A stretch of DNA of 64,000 nucleotides, from assembly GCA_001189095.1 (NCBI GenBank), contig LFCK01000001.1:248001-312000 (forward strand), read 5' to 3'. This DNA comes from Parcubacteria bacterium C7867-001. GTDB lineage: Bacteria > Patescibacteria > Paceibacteria > UBA9973 > UBA2103. Below the pieces are notes generated by a model. The model did no database searches, was not told the origin of the DNA, and was given only the letters and a program-made list of their open reading frames with translations. Below, piece by piece: positions 56,519-64,000 of the stretch (within the stretch, counting starts at the first letter, position 1; the number at the start of each line of letters is the position of its first letter). The position numbers and the translations under genes were made by a program.

Positions 56519-57139
56519 TTGGATTTAACCGATCCATCAGTTGGCTTCGGCGTTGCGTCCGGAGTAGTGCAACTCATCGGGTACTGGATCTACAGCCAGT
56601 ACTCGAGCAAAATCAACATCGGTTCGTGGATGATTTGGACGTTCGGAGCTTTCGTGGAGTTAGTCTCGTACTACTTCATGACGGAGGGTGATTTGGTAAA
56701 AATCATTCTCCCCGCAGCATGCGCTGTAGCGTGCATTCTGTGCTTCCTTACAGCGCTTGTGCGTAGACGCTTCGGGTGGCCCGACAAGGTCACTTGGTGG
56801 TTCGTCGGTGCAGATGTCGCGATCACCCTTGTCGGGCTCGCGCTTCACAATGCCACCGTAGCGAACCTGCTCTACCAGGTAAGCTTCGCACTTTCGCTCG
56901 TCCCCATGCTCCGCGGCATGATGCGAGATGAGGAACGAGAACATCCGTTCCCTTGGTTAGTTTGGTCCGTAGCATACGGACTGTTCTTGACCTCGGTCTC
57001 GCTTCGTACCGATTGGAGCGACTGGCGTCTGTGGAAAGACTGGCTCGACGTCGTGTATCCCACGACAGGGCTCGTAACCCATTGGATCGTCTATCGCGCC
57101 GCTCAAAACTACTCCTATACTCGTCCGATCGACGACTAG
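56519..57139 (+). CDS. Polytopic membrane protein, TTG start, unknown
   Basis: 206 aa. TTG 56519 is preferred: GGGAGG (56507-56512) is 6 nt upstream, while the GTG at 56465 lies in the -10. Six or seven helices; Trp-rich, PQ-loop-like helix pairs (WIYSQYSSK...) recall small transport or sensing proteins, but no motif is certain. Own terminator. Confidence 0.72.
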   Translation: MDLTDPSVGFGVASGVVQLIGYWIYSQYSSKINIGSWMIWTFGAFVELVSYYFMTEGDLVKIILPAACAVACILCFLTALVRRRFGWPDKVTWWFVGADVAITLVGLALHNATVANLLYQVSFALSLVPMLRGMMRDEEREHPFPWLVWSVAYGLFLTSVSLRTDWSDWRLWKDWLDVVYPTTGLVTHWIVYRAAQNYSYTRPIDD

Positions 57140-57145
57140 GACGTT

Positions 57146-57180
57146 GGGATCTTCGGCGCTTGCGCCGGAGATCCCTTTTC
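57146..57180 (+). terminator. Rho-independent terminator
   Basis: 14-bp stem (57146-57159 / 57162-57175) then TTTTC. Confidence 0.9.
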
Positions 57181-57239
57181 GTAGGGGGATAAACCCCGCA
57201 TTACACAACAATTTGCTATAATTCGTCTAACGTATTGCC

Positions 57240-57716
57240 ATGAAGCATATCTATGTCGTTTCTAGCCCCATACACGGGCTTGGAGTGAATATCGGAGAAC
57301 CAGCCAAGAAAGGTGAGGTTATTTCCCGTATCAAAGGCGAGATGAAATTCAAGGTGAACCAAGACGAGCACGATGCGCTTGATAATCCGGACTGGGTAGG
57401 TGTCGCAAAGAATCAGTGGATTGATCCTGAAAAACCCTATAAATTCCTCAATCACTCCTGCAATCCTTCCGTTGGCATAAAGGGTCGCGTTACTTTGGTC
57501 GCGCTCCGCGACATGAAGGAGGGTGATGAAATTACCATCGACTACTCGACTATTGAGGGCGACCCTCGCTGGAAACTTCTTTGCGCATGCAAAGAAAAGG
57601 ACTGCCGTAAGACAATTCGTTCTGTGCACTCACTTCCAGAAAAGCAATTTAAGAAGTACCTACCCTATGTATCTACTCACTTCAAGAATGTATACTTGAA
57701 GGAACGATATGGGTAA
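57240..57716 (+). CDS. SET-domain protein-lysine methyltransferase
   Basis: 158 aa. SET signatures: GLGVNIGEPAKKGEVISR (SAM-binding start), FLNHSCNPSVGI (NHSCxPN-like), DMKEGDEITIDYSTIEGD with the catalytic tyrosine, and a post-SET-like CACKEKDCRK with three cysteines. Methylates lysine in an unknown protein. TATAAT (57218-57223) precedes by 16 nt; no SD. Overlaps the next tiny gene by 8 nt. Confidence 0.88.
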   Translation: MKHIYVVSSPIHGLGVNIGEPAKKGEVISRIKGEMKFKVNQDEHDALDNPDWVGVAKNQWIDPEKPYKFLNHSCNPSVGIKGRVTLVALRDMKEGDEITIDYSTIEGDPRWKLLCACKEKDCRKTIRSVHSLPEKQFKKYLPYVSTHFKNVYLKERYG

Positions 57717-57870
57717 GTCTCGGATATTCTTTATTTTTCTTTTTGTTCTGTTCATATGTTCCGTCGCAGCTACGTATTATAGATACGTGGTCTTGCAGGA
57801 CTACGTGATCTTTACGAACGAAGATGATATTCCGAACGAATTTGATCCTTTGACGTACACAAGCATATGA
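57709..57870 (+). CDS. Small membrane-anchored protein, 53 aa
   Basis: ATG 57709 overlaps the SET stop and its TGA (57868-57870) overlaps the ATG of the kinase gene (ATGA). N-terminal helix RIFFIFLFVLFICSVAATYY, then an acidic tail (TNEDDIPNEFDPLTY). Missed by length cut-offs, but the tight double overlap argues for a real coding frame. A TATACT at 57691-57696 lies 12 nt upstream. Confidence 0.65.
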   Translation: MGKSRIFFIFLFVLFICSVAATYYRYVVLQDYVIFTNEDDIPNEFDPLTYTSI

Positions 57871-59540
57871 ACACTGAAGGAATTGGGGAATTGATACAGG
57901 CATGCGAATGGGCTCCGTCTCAATTTTTTATATTCTCAGCGAATGTATTTGACCCGCTCATTTACTATTCGCACTTCACCGCACTCCTTCTTTCTCTTGC
58001 CTTCGGTCTTTTCGTATTCATCAAAAACCGCACGAACATCGCTGCAAAGCTCCTTGTGTGGGTGCTCGTGTTCCTTTCGATATGGCTCATTGGTGACCTT
58101 ATTCTGTGGGCGACGGAATACAGCCAAATAACTCTCTTCTCGTGGTCGGTTATCAATTTGGCTGAACCGTTTGTTTACGCACTCAGTCTCTACTTCGTCT
58201 ATGCCTTTATCGATAAAAAGGACATTTCGTTCGGCACAAAGCTGCTGATATTCCTCCCACTTCTTCCGACTATCCTCCTCACTCCCACGCGCGTGGCAAT
58301 GCTCGGATACGATCTCGCAAACTGCGATCGTGACGCCATCGAAGGCGCTCTCGTGTATTACGGATACTTCCTTGAAGTGCTCTATCTGCTCTGGATAGTT
58401 ATCCTTGGTTTTGCGCGACACGCCAAAGCAACTCTGCGTGAACAAAAACAGCAGATCTTGCTCGTGTGCGTCGGTATTGTCCTCTTCCTCCTCTCCTTTG
58501 CATTCGGAAATATCATCGGTAGCCTCTTTGGTGACCTAGATTTCTTCGGTGACTACAGCTGGACCATCGGTCAATACGGCCTCTTCGGCGTACCAGTCTT
58601 CATCGGACTCCTCTCGTATCTCATCGTTCGATTCCGAGCCTTCAATATCGGTCTTATCGCGGTGCAAGCACTTATCGGCGCATTGTTTATCTTGCTCGCG
58701 TCGGAATTTGCATTCGTTACGACTGACTTGAATCGCATTCTCGTTTCAATCACGCTCATCCTGACGATCGTACTTGGCTACATGCTCATCAAGAGCGTGC
58801 AGCGCGAAATAAAGCAGCGCGAACATATCGAACTTCTGGCGAAGGATTTGAGTGCGGCAAATGAGCGACAGGTTGCCCTCATCCATTTCATCACCCACCA
58901 GATCAAGGGCTTTGTGACCAAGTCGCGCAACGCGATGGCAGGAATTTTGGATGGCGATTACGGGCAGGCTCCTGAAACGATGAAGCCACTCGTTCAGCAG
59001 GTGTTTGAGTCTGATACGCAGGGCGTGAGTACGATTCAAGAAATTTTAAACGCGTCGAACATCAAGAGCGGTAAAGTGACCTACACCATGCAGCCGTTTG
59101 ACCTCAAGGGCCTCATCGAAGAAGTAGTCGGAACACTCAAGAGCAACGCAGAAAAGAAGGGTCTCGCGCTCAACGCAAACCTCGGAGAGGCACTCACGGT
59201 GACTGGCGACCGCGCGCAGCTTATAAATGCGTACAAGAACATCGTCGATAACTCCATCAAATACACCCCGAAGGGAAGCGTGACCGTCTCGCTTGAGAAG
59301 AAAGACGGGAAGGCACTCTTCACAGTTACAGACACCGGCGTCGGAATCTCGGACGAGGATAAGAAAAACCTCTTCACCGAAGGCGGCCATGGTAAGGAAT
59401 CCACCAAAGTGAATGTCGACTCGACTGGTTTCGGCCTCTACATCGTGAAGAACATCATCGAAGCACACAAAGGTCGCGTCTGGGCAGAATCAGACGGTCC
59501 AAACAAGGGCTCCCGCTTCTACATCGAACTTCCTGCATAG
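57867..59540 (+). CDS. Orphan sensor histidine kinase with seven-helix-type input domain
   Basis: 557 aa. About eight helices in residues 28-310, then a coiled coil, HisKA with FITHQIKG (phospho-acceptor H344), and HATPase: NIVDNSIKYTP (N box), DTGVGISDEDKKNLF (G1), STGFGLYIVKNI (G2). No response regulator in the window. The input domain resembles the membrane sensor of HisKA_7TM kinases; ligand unknown. Translationally coupled to the small protein upstream. Confidence 0.92.
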   Translation: MNTEGIGELIQACEWAPSQFFIFSANVFDPLIYYSHFTALLLSLAFGLFVFIKNRTNIAAKLLVWVLVFLSIWLIGDLILWATEYSQITLFSWSVINLAEPFVYALSLYFVYAFIDKKDISFGTKLLIFLPLLPTILLTPTRVAMLGYDLANCDRDAIEGALVYYGYFLEVLYLLWIVILGFARHAKATLREQKQQILLVCVGIVLFLLSFAFGNIIGSLFGDLDFFGDYSWTIGQYGLFGVPVFIGLLSYLIVRFRAFNIGLIAVQALIGALFILLASEFAFVTTDLNRILVSITLILTIVLGYMLIKSVQREIKQREHIELLAKDLSAANERQVALIHFITHQIKGFVTKSRNAMAGILDGDYGQAPETMKPLVQQVFESDTQGVSTIQEILNASNIKSGKVTYTMQPFDLKGLIEEVVGTLKSNAEKKGLALNANLGEALTVTGDRAQLINAYKNIVDNSIKYTPKGSVTVSLEKKDGKALFTVTDTGVGISDEDKKNLFTEGGHGKESTKVNVDSTGFGLYIVKNIIEAHKGRVWAESDGPNKGSRFYIELPA

Positions 59541-59567
59541 AAAAACCGGCCGCTCCGCGGCCGGTTT
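59541..59567. terminator. Bidirectional terminator
   Basis: 11-bp stem aaaccggccgc / gcggccggttt, loop tcc. The T-run is on the minus strand (TTTTTC), so it mainly ends the convergent GNAT gene. Confidence 0.85.
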
Positions 59568-59571
59568 GCAC

Positions 59572-60216
59572 TTACTTTTTGGTTTCTCTCTCGATCAGCT
59601 CCCGCTGCTCTTGCGTGAGCTTCGGGAGCTCACCTGATTCCTGATATTTTTTGAATATCGGGAGCCAGTTTTCTCGGTGAACTTCAAGCACGACTTCGTC
59701 GACGTATGAACCGTTGTGGAAGTCATGATCTCGATGCCGCCCGCAGATGGCATATCCGCACTTGATCAGGTGTCCGATACTCGGAGCATTGAACGCCTTC
59801 ACGCGGGAAATGAGCTTGCGGAGGCCCATGATGTTGAACGCGTGATGCTGGAGCCAGAGCTTTGACTCCGTTCCAACACCTTTACCACGACCTTGTTCGT
59901 CGCCAATCGCAGTTCCGGTAGTACCGAAACGATTGTGCCAATTGATGGCGTGAATGCCCGTGTGGCCGACGTACTGATAGAAAAAGTCGTCGCCTGTCGC
60001 CTGTACGCGTTTTAGAATCGCGAAGACTTCAGAATCCGTACTCCCCGGCAGCCCGCGAACCCATTCAAGTCCGTTCGAAGGGTAGTAGGGGGCACGAATG
60101 TTCGTTGCCTCCAAACCCGACGGCAAGTTTGCCCATTTACTGAAGTCCTCGATGTAGGACTCTTGCATGACGGCAAGCGCCATATGCTTGCCCTCATAAC
60201 ATACGAGATCTTTCAC
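59572..60216 (-). CDS. GNAT-family acetyltransferase, GTG start
   Basis: 214 aa. The GNAT core shows as IGDEQGRGKGVGTESKLWLQ (acetyl-CoA Q/RxxGxG loop) followed by ISRVKAFNAPSIGHLIKCGY (RimJ/RimL-type N-x-x-S-I motif). N-acetyltransferase, target unknown. GTG 60216 has AAAGGA 7 nt upstream. The longer frame from ATG 60273 is ruled out because that codon lies in the promoter -35. Confidence 0.85.
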   Translation of the reverse strand: MKDLVCYEGKHMALAVMQESYIEDFSKWANLPSGLEATNIRAPYYPSNGLEWVRGLPGSTDSEVFAILKRVQATGDDFFYQYVGHTGIHAINWHNRFGTTGTAIGDEQGRGKGVGTESKLWLQHHAFNIMGLRKLISRVKAFNAPSIGHLIKCGYAICGRHRDHDFHNGSYVDEVVLEVHRENWLPIFKKYQESGELPKLTQEQRELIERETKK

Positions 60217-60244
60217 TGGTCTGTCCTTTCCGGTTGTCTCTCTC

Positions 60245-60273
60245 CATTTAGTCAGTAAAAATATATTTGTCAA
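60245..60273 (-). promoter_or_regulatory. Minus-strand promoter of the GNAT gene
   Basis: TTGACA (60273-60268), 17 nt, TAAATG (60250-60245). Confidence 0.75.
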
Positions 60274-60280
60274 GTTTTAC

Positions 60281-60309
60281 TTGCCGAACGCCTGAAGCCT
60301 GCGTAGTGT
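60281..60309 (+). promoter_or_regulatory. Promoter of the HAD gene
   Basis: TTGCCG (60281-60286), 17 nt, TAGTGT (60304-60309), back to back with the GNAT promoter. Confidence 0.6.
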
Positions 60310-60333
60310 GAACACTAGAAGAAAGGAGCTCTT

Positions 60334-60768
60334 ATGAGAGCCGTTATTTTTGATTTCAATCGCACCCTACGGGAACACAAGGAGGAGAAACTTCTTCCTC
60401 ATGCGTACGAAACACTTGTTGAGCTTAAGAAGAAAGGGTATCTACTCTATCTCCTCTCGCGCAAGGAGGGAGACCGAGCAAACCTTTTAGATTTGCTCGG
60501 TATCAACGACTTCTTCGATAAGATATTTTTCGTTGAAGATAAGAATCCGGAGACTTTTAAGGAAGTCCTTGCATGCCTTCCAGCCGGACTCGAGGAAGTG
60601 TTCGTCGTCGGTGATCATCGCCACGAAGAAATCCGCCTCGGAAACAGCTTCGGTCTCCGGACGATTTGGCTGAAACGAGGCGAGTTCGCGAATCTTCCAG
60701 AGAAGAACGCGTTCGATGCCCCGTGGAAAACCATCGTAGACCTTGAAGAAATCCGCGAGATTCTCTAA
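60334..60768 (+). CDS. HAD-superfamily protein with DxN motif I
   Basis: 144 aa, minimal HAD fold without a cap domain. Motif I DFNRT has the nucleophile D7 but N9 instead of the usual acid/base Asp. Motif II S in LLSRKEG, motif III lysine in EDKNPETF, motif IV VVGDHRHEEIRLG. Without the second Asp, phosphatase activity may be reduced or altered. AAAGGAG SD before the ATG. Confidence 0.85.
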   Translation: MRAVIFDFNRTLREHKEEKLLPHAYETLVELKKKGYLLYLLSRKEGDRANLLDLLGINDFFDKIFFVEDKNPETFKEVLACLPAGLEEVFVVGDHRHEEIRLGNSFGLRTIWLKRGEFANLPEKNAFDAPWKTIVDLEEIREIL

Positions 60769-60773
60769 CGCTA

Positions 60774-60799
60774 AGCGGCGCCTCCGGCGCCGCTTTTTC
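60774..60799 (+). terminator. Rho-independent terminator
   Basis: Stem agcggcgcc / ggcgccgct, loop tcc, then TTTTCTTT. Confidence 0.9.
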
Positions 60800-60888
60800 T
60801 TTACCTCATAGACCACTCGCACCCTGCGCCCACAGGGCGACCCAAAACTCTTTACATAGTGTCAAGTGACCTATACAGTGAAGGCGCA

Positions 60889-62277
60889 ATGAAGAAACGC
60901 GTCGCGAAACGAAGCAGCGCTAAAAGCGATCCCAAGAAGTTCTGGAAGCTCGGCGTTGACGACTTTAATACCGAACACTTTAGCGTAAACGCGGAAGGGC
61001 AGCTCATCGTGCACGAAGGAAAGCACCAGTACAACATTCTGGATGTTATTAAGAAATACGGGACGTCTACTGAAATCGTATTTCCTACTATTATAGAAAA
61101 CCGCGTACGCGATATCATCTCGACATTCGACGCCTATATAAAAATCCTTGGCTACAAGGGTAAGTACCGGTATCACTACCCGATGAAAGTGAATCAGAAC
61201 AAGGAATTTGTTCTTCCTGCGGTAAATGTTGGAGCAAACGTTGACGTTTCAAGCTCCAACGAGCTCTATATCGTAAAGCGTATGCTCGAGCAGGGCGTAT
61301 TCCGGAAAAATATCCACATCATCTGCAACGGGCCAAAAACTCCGAGCTATATGGATCTTGTTGAAGAGCTCCGAGCGAAGAACCTCAACATTGTTCCTAT
61401 CATTGAGGACTATGTAGAGCTCGAACGCATGAAGAAATTTAACGGCCCTGTCGGTATCCGCGTCAATTTAGACGTTAAGGTGAAAAGCCACTGGGATAAG
61501 AAGTTCAATCGTTTCGGCTTTACGGAAGCTGAACTTCTTAAGATAGGCAAGGTGCGCAATCTTTCCATTCTTCACTACCACATCTCAAGCCAAGTGGAGA
61601 CACTCGAAGGTTTTGCTGCTCCTTTGAAGCGCGCGATCGACCTCTACGCAAAAATGCGTGAGAAAAATCCTGGTCTCGATACGATCGATATTGGCGGCGG
61701 CGCTGCTATTCCGTATGAGAAGAAGCGACTCTACTCAACAAAAACCCTTATCCAACGCATCGTTCGTACCGCGAAGACCCACGCGGACAAAATCGGAGTA
61801 AAGCACCCAAACCTGGTCAGTGAATGGGGCCGCTACGTTGCCGCGCCAGCACAGATAACGCTCTACCGGATCATGACCGAGAAAGCCCTTGGACCCAAAG
61901 ACGACCGGCGTTGGTACGTCATAGACGGAAGCTTTATGAATGACCTCCTCGATACGTGGGCCATTCATCAAAAGTGGCACGTCATCCCCGTGAACGCCCT
62001 GAACGCAAAGAAGCTCCGTCGTGTCTGGCTTGCCGGCTCATCATGCGACAGCGATGACAAATATACCGCTGGAGGGACACACATCCTGCTTCCTGATCTC
62101 GAAACGAATAGGGAGTTGTATATCGCCGTGCTTGATACGGGCGCCTACCAAGATCCGCTCGCGTCGCATCACTGCCTCCTTTCAAGTCCTGCAAAACTTA
62201 TTGCAGCAAACGGCGAGATAAAAATAGCGCGAAAACGCGAACAACCCGAGGAAGTTCGTAAACTGTTTGGGTGGTAG
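60889..62277 (+). CDS. PLP-dependent decarboxylase, arginine decarboxylase-like (fold III)
   Basis: 462 aa. PLP lysine K100 in YPMKVNQNKEFV, glycine-rich phosphate site DIGGGAAIPY, SEWGRYVAAPA, active-site cysteine in SSCDSDDKY and DTGAYQ. VNQ after the lysine and CDSDD fit biosynthetic arginine decarboxylase (SpeA) best, but at 462 aa it is much shorter than SpeA (about 630-660), so related decarboxylases are possible. It would open polyamine synthesis. ATG 60889 has TATACA 11 nt upstream; the 60859 frame covers it. Confidence 0.82.
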   Translation: MKKRVAKRSSAKSDPKKFWKLGVDDFNTEHFSVNAEGQLIVHEGKHQYNILDVIKKYGTSTEIVFPTIIENRVRDIISTFDAYIKILGYKGKYRYHYPMKVNQNKEFVLPAVNVGANVDVSSSNELYIVKRMLEQGVFRKNIHIICNGPKTPSYMDLVEELRAKNLNIVPIIEDYVELERMKKFNGPVGIRVNLDVKVKSHWDKKFNRFGFTEAELLKIGKVRNLSILHYHISSQVETLEGFAAPLKRAIDLYAKMREKNPGLDTIDIGGGAAIPYEKKRLYSTKTLIQRIVRTAKTHADKIGVKHPNLVSEWGRYVAAPAQITLYRIMTEKALGPKDDRRWYVIDGSFMNDLLDTWAIHQKWHVIPVNALNAKKLRRVWLAGSSCDSDDKYTAGGTHILLPDLETNRELYIAVLDTGAYQDPLASHHCLLSSPAKLIAANGEIKIARKREQPEEVRKLFGW

Positions 62278-62294
62278 GACTCGGTGCACGATAG

Positions 62295-62322
62295 TTGACT
62301 TTCTATATTGCTAAGGTATTGT
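62295..62322 (+). promoter_or_regulatory. Promoter of the gene at 62374
   Basis: TTGACT (62295-62300), 16 nt, TATTGT (62317-62322). Confidence 0.6.
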
Positions 62323-62331
62323 TGCTTTAGA

Positions 62332-62353
62332 GGCTCTTGGATCCCCAAGAGCC
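62332..62353 (+). other. 5'-leader hairpin
   Basis: Perfect 9-bp stem ggctcttgg / ccaagagcc with loop atcc, at the predicted 5' end of the message and about 10 nt before the TTGGAG SD. No T-run. Confidence 0.75.
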
Positions 62354-62373
62354 CATAACGTTGGAGTATAGAG

Positions 62374-62796
62374 ATGCCTTCGGTGTTAGAGGTTATCCGA
62401 CGATCGCTCGAGCAACTCGAGCAAGAAGGGAAGTTGGCGCAAGTCGCTCCTGAAGAGGACGCGAAAGACCATAAAATTGAATTTTTGGTTGCTCCGGTCC
62501 CGTCCTGCTACGATCAGGAACAACTGAAAGCGTTCGCGCTTCAGATGATTCCTCTCACGACGAACTCAGTGTTCGGATTCATCCAGAACAGCTCGGTCCA
62601 TTTCGGCGAACTCTACTTCTACGGCGGCAACGAGCCTGACTCTCGCCGCCATATCTCGATTCGCGTATTTCCGAGCATCGCGGTTGCGCGCCACGTGAAG
62701 CAGACCGGACTCGGGAAAGCGCAAATGCGCACCAAGTTCGTCGCTGACTTCCAGCAACGCGAAGATCGCGAAAAAAAACGAAAGTCCCCTCAGTGA
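62374..62796 (+). CDS. Hypothetical protein, 140 aa
   Basis: Not recognised. N-terminal helix (EVIRRSLEQLEQEGKLAQVA), a mixed middle with FGFIQNSSVHFGELYFYGGN and a highly basic C-terminus (REDREKKRKSPQ) that may bind nucleic acid. TTGGAG SD; own promoter, leader hairpin and terminator. Confidence 0.72.
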   Translation: MPSVLEVIRRSLEQLEQEGKLAQVAPEEDAKDHKIEFLVAPVPSCYDQEQLKAFALQMIPLTTNSVFGFIQNSSVHFGELYFYGGNEPDSRRHISIRVFPSIAVARHVKQTGLGKAQMRTKFVADFQQREDREKKRKSPQ

Positions 62797-62817
62797 CCAG
62801 TCACTGGAGGACGAGAT

Positions 62818-62858
62818 TCCGCCATTTCCTAAGGAGGAGGTGGCGGACTTTTCTTTAT
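62818..62858 (+). terminator. Rho-independent terminator
   Basis: Stem tccgcca / tggcgga (62818-62824 / 62841-62847) with inner tcct / agga, then CTTTTCTTTAT. Confidence 0.88.
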
Positions 62859-62909
62859 ATCCATACCGTGGCACACTCACTGCGGATTCCTTAGCTACAG
62901 GAGTGTTCA

Positions 62910-64000
62910 ATGAAGGAAGACCTTCTGCAGGCGAGCCTTGAAGCGTTTTCCGCGCTTCCTGAGTTTGCCCTCGCAGCACCAAAACTTAAGGTCGAAATTC
63001 CCCCTCGGGGGAAAGGCGACTACGCTCTCACCGTTATGGCATTTGCCCGAGCGCTCAACCTGCCTCTCGAGGAGGTGGCGGCAACGATAACGGATCGACT
63101 TTCTCGCAGCTATTGGGTGACTTCAGCCGTGCATAACGGCCCGTTCCTCAATCTCGAGCTGGTCCCAAAAACGTTTTTCGAACTCGCCGTCCGCACAGCA
63201 TCAAAGGGGCCGCTTGAAGCGGCAACCTGCGACAAGATCATGGTCGAGTACCTGTCGCCGAACACGAACAAACCCCTTCACTTGGGGCATGTCCGAAACG
63301 GCGTGCTGGGCACCGCGCTTTCCAACATCCTTGAAGCAGCTGGACACGACGTCGTTCGCACCAATTTGGTCAACGATCGCGGCGTCCATATCTGCAAAAG
63401 CATGCTCGGATATCTCGAATTCTTTCCCGAACGCTCTCCGGAGTCGGAAGGGAAGAAAGGCGACCACTTCGTTGGAGACTGCTACGTCGCGTATATGAAA
63501 GCGCGGAAAGCAGATCCCACGTATGACGAAGACAACGACGTCCCAGCAAAAGCCATGCTTGAACGCTGGGAAGCCGGCGACAAAGAAGTGCTCGAGCTGT
63601 GGGAGCGTATGAATCGTTGGGTCTACGACGGATTCGCCATTACCAATGAACGGTACGGATTCTGGTTCGAGGCAACCTATCTCGAGTCAAACCTGTACCA
63701 ACTTGGTAAGGACATCGTGATGGACGGGCTGGAACGCAAGGTTCTTACTCGTCTTCCCGACGGTTCAATCGTCTACCTTCTTCCCGAGGAGAAATTCGGG
63801 AGGGATCAGGAGGGTAAAATCCGCGTCGCAGGACTCCTGCGCGCGGAAGGAACCAGCCTCTACCTCACCCAAGATCTGGGTACCGCGGTAAAAAAAGTGG
63901 AGGACTACGCGCTCGATCGCTCGATTTACGTCGTCGCGACCGAGCAGGATCACCACTTCCGCGCGCTTTTCGAGATTTTGAAAGCGCTCGACTATCCGTG
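62910..64000 (+). CDS. argS: Arginyl-tRNA synthetase, 3' end beyond the window
   Basis: At least 363 codons, cut by the window edge. ATG 62910 has AGGAG 7 nt upstream. N-terminal Add-1-like domain, then the class I signature VEYLSPNTNKPLHLGHVRNG (HLGH as HIGH), TNLVNDRGVHICKSM, and LYLTQDLGTAVKKVEDY: all typical of ArgRS. The anticodon-binding domain is not in the window. Unlike most housekeeping genes here it has an SD. Confidence 0.94.
   Translation, partial: MKEDLLQASLEAFSALPEFALAAPKLKVEIPPRGKGDYALTVMAFARALNLPLEEVAATITDRLSRSYWVTSAVHNGPFLNLELVPKTFFELAVRTASKGPLEAATCDKIMVEYLSPNTNKPLHLGHVRNGVLGTALSNILEAAGHDVVRTNLVNDRGVHICKSMLGYLEFFPERSPESEGKKGDHFVGDCYVAYMKARKADPTYDEDNDVPAKAMLERWEAGDKEVLELWERMNRWVYDGFAITNERYGFWFEATYLESNLYQLGKDIVMDGLERKVLTRLPDGSIVYLLPEEKFGRDQEGKIRVAGLLRAEGTSLYLTQDLGTAVKKVEDYALDRSIYVVATEQDHHFRALFEILKALDYP

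Noticed and set aside
56370..56537. Long N-terminus of the 78-aa minus-strand membrane protein.
   Set aside because: It would span the divergent promoter and the SD of the gene at 56519 and adds a non-hydrophobic, unconserved-looking stretch.
60217..60273. N-terminal extension of the GNAT protein from ATG 60273.
   Set aside because: The ATG lies inside the TTGACA -35 on the minus strand. GTG 60216 has an SD.

Overview
The window is about 64 kb of bacterial chromosome with mid-50s G+C by eye. It uses the standard code: TGA is a working stop in many genes. The gene set points to Patescibacteria/CPR, most likely a Parcubacteria (Kaiserbacteria-like) genome. The reasons are a zinc-free L36, a compact AlaRS, a LeuRS with a Nudix domain spliced into it, minimal ATP synthase delta and epsilon subunits, a SWIB protein, a DUF2177 membrane protein, a gp47/baseplate-J-like envelope protein beside a PilM-like ATPase, a SET protein, and many lineage-specific small proteins. 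The lineage is inferred from gene content, not from a tree.

Layout. 0-11 kb: tRNA-Ala, tRNA-Pro and tRNA-Val, two HD hydrolases, a T4-endonuclease-V-like glycosylase, a methyltransferase, an aminotransferase, a CPBP protease and many single-gene units of unknown function. 11.4-17.5 kb: complete F1Fo ATP synthase operon atpBEFHAGDC. 17.5-24.2 kb: NYN nuclease, flavodoxin-fold oxidoreductase, lipoprotein, ychF, lytic transglycosylase, membrane proteins. 24.2-30.7 kb: leuS, a sigma-region-4/HARE-HTH regulator, a large conserved membrane protein, mltG. 31-35.8 kb: mnmA followed by a DNA-repair-like run (ATP-cone/Mrr nuclease, PD-(D/E)XK nuclease with four Cys, MGMT, UDG). 35.8-43.6 kb: M13 peptidase, tiny membrane-protein cassettes, alaS, PilM-like and gp47-like proteins. 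43.6-47.7 kb: infA-rpmJ-rpsM-rpsK-rpsD-rpoA-rplQ-rplM-rpsI. 47.7-55.6 kb: an AT-rich probable acquisition, grpE, a Flp-pilin-like gene, two cold-shock genes, dnaK, dnaJ, and a palindrome-rich locus. 55.6-64 kb: membrane proteins, SET methyltransferase, orphan histidine kinase, GNAT, HAD, arginine-decarboxylase-like enzyme and argS, which runs off the end.

Expression architecture is the most striking global feature. Housekeeping and envelope genes (atpB, ychF, ung, grpE, mltG upstream unit, PilM-like and others) have a -10 box (typically TATACT) only 6-10 nt before the start codon and no Shine-Dalgarno. That is the signature of leaderless mRNAs. Accessory genes, especially tiny membrane proteins, instead have near-consensus TTGACA/TATAAT promoters, often a palindrome in or over the promoter, a short 5' leader that often folds into a hairpin, a strong SD, and a private terminator.

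Best candidates for a second look are the palindromic locus after dnaJ (55393-55569), the palindromic operators over tiny-gene promoters, the leaderless/SD split, the Nudix insertion in LeuRS, the Flp-like protein lacking a prepilin leader, and an inverted copy of the tRNA-Val 3' end beyond its terminator.
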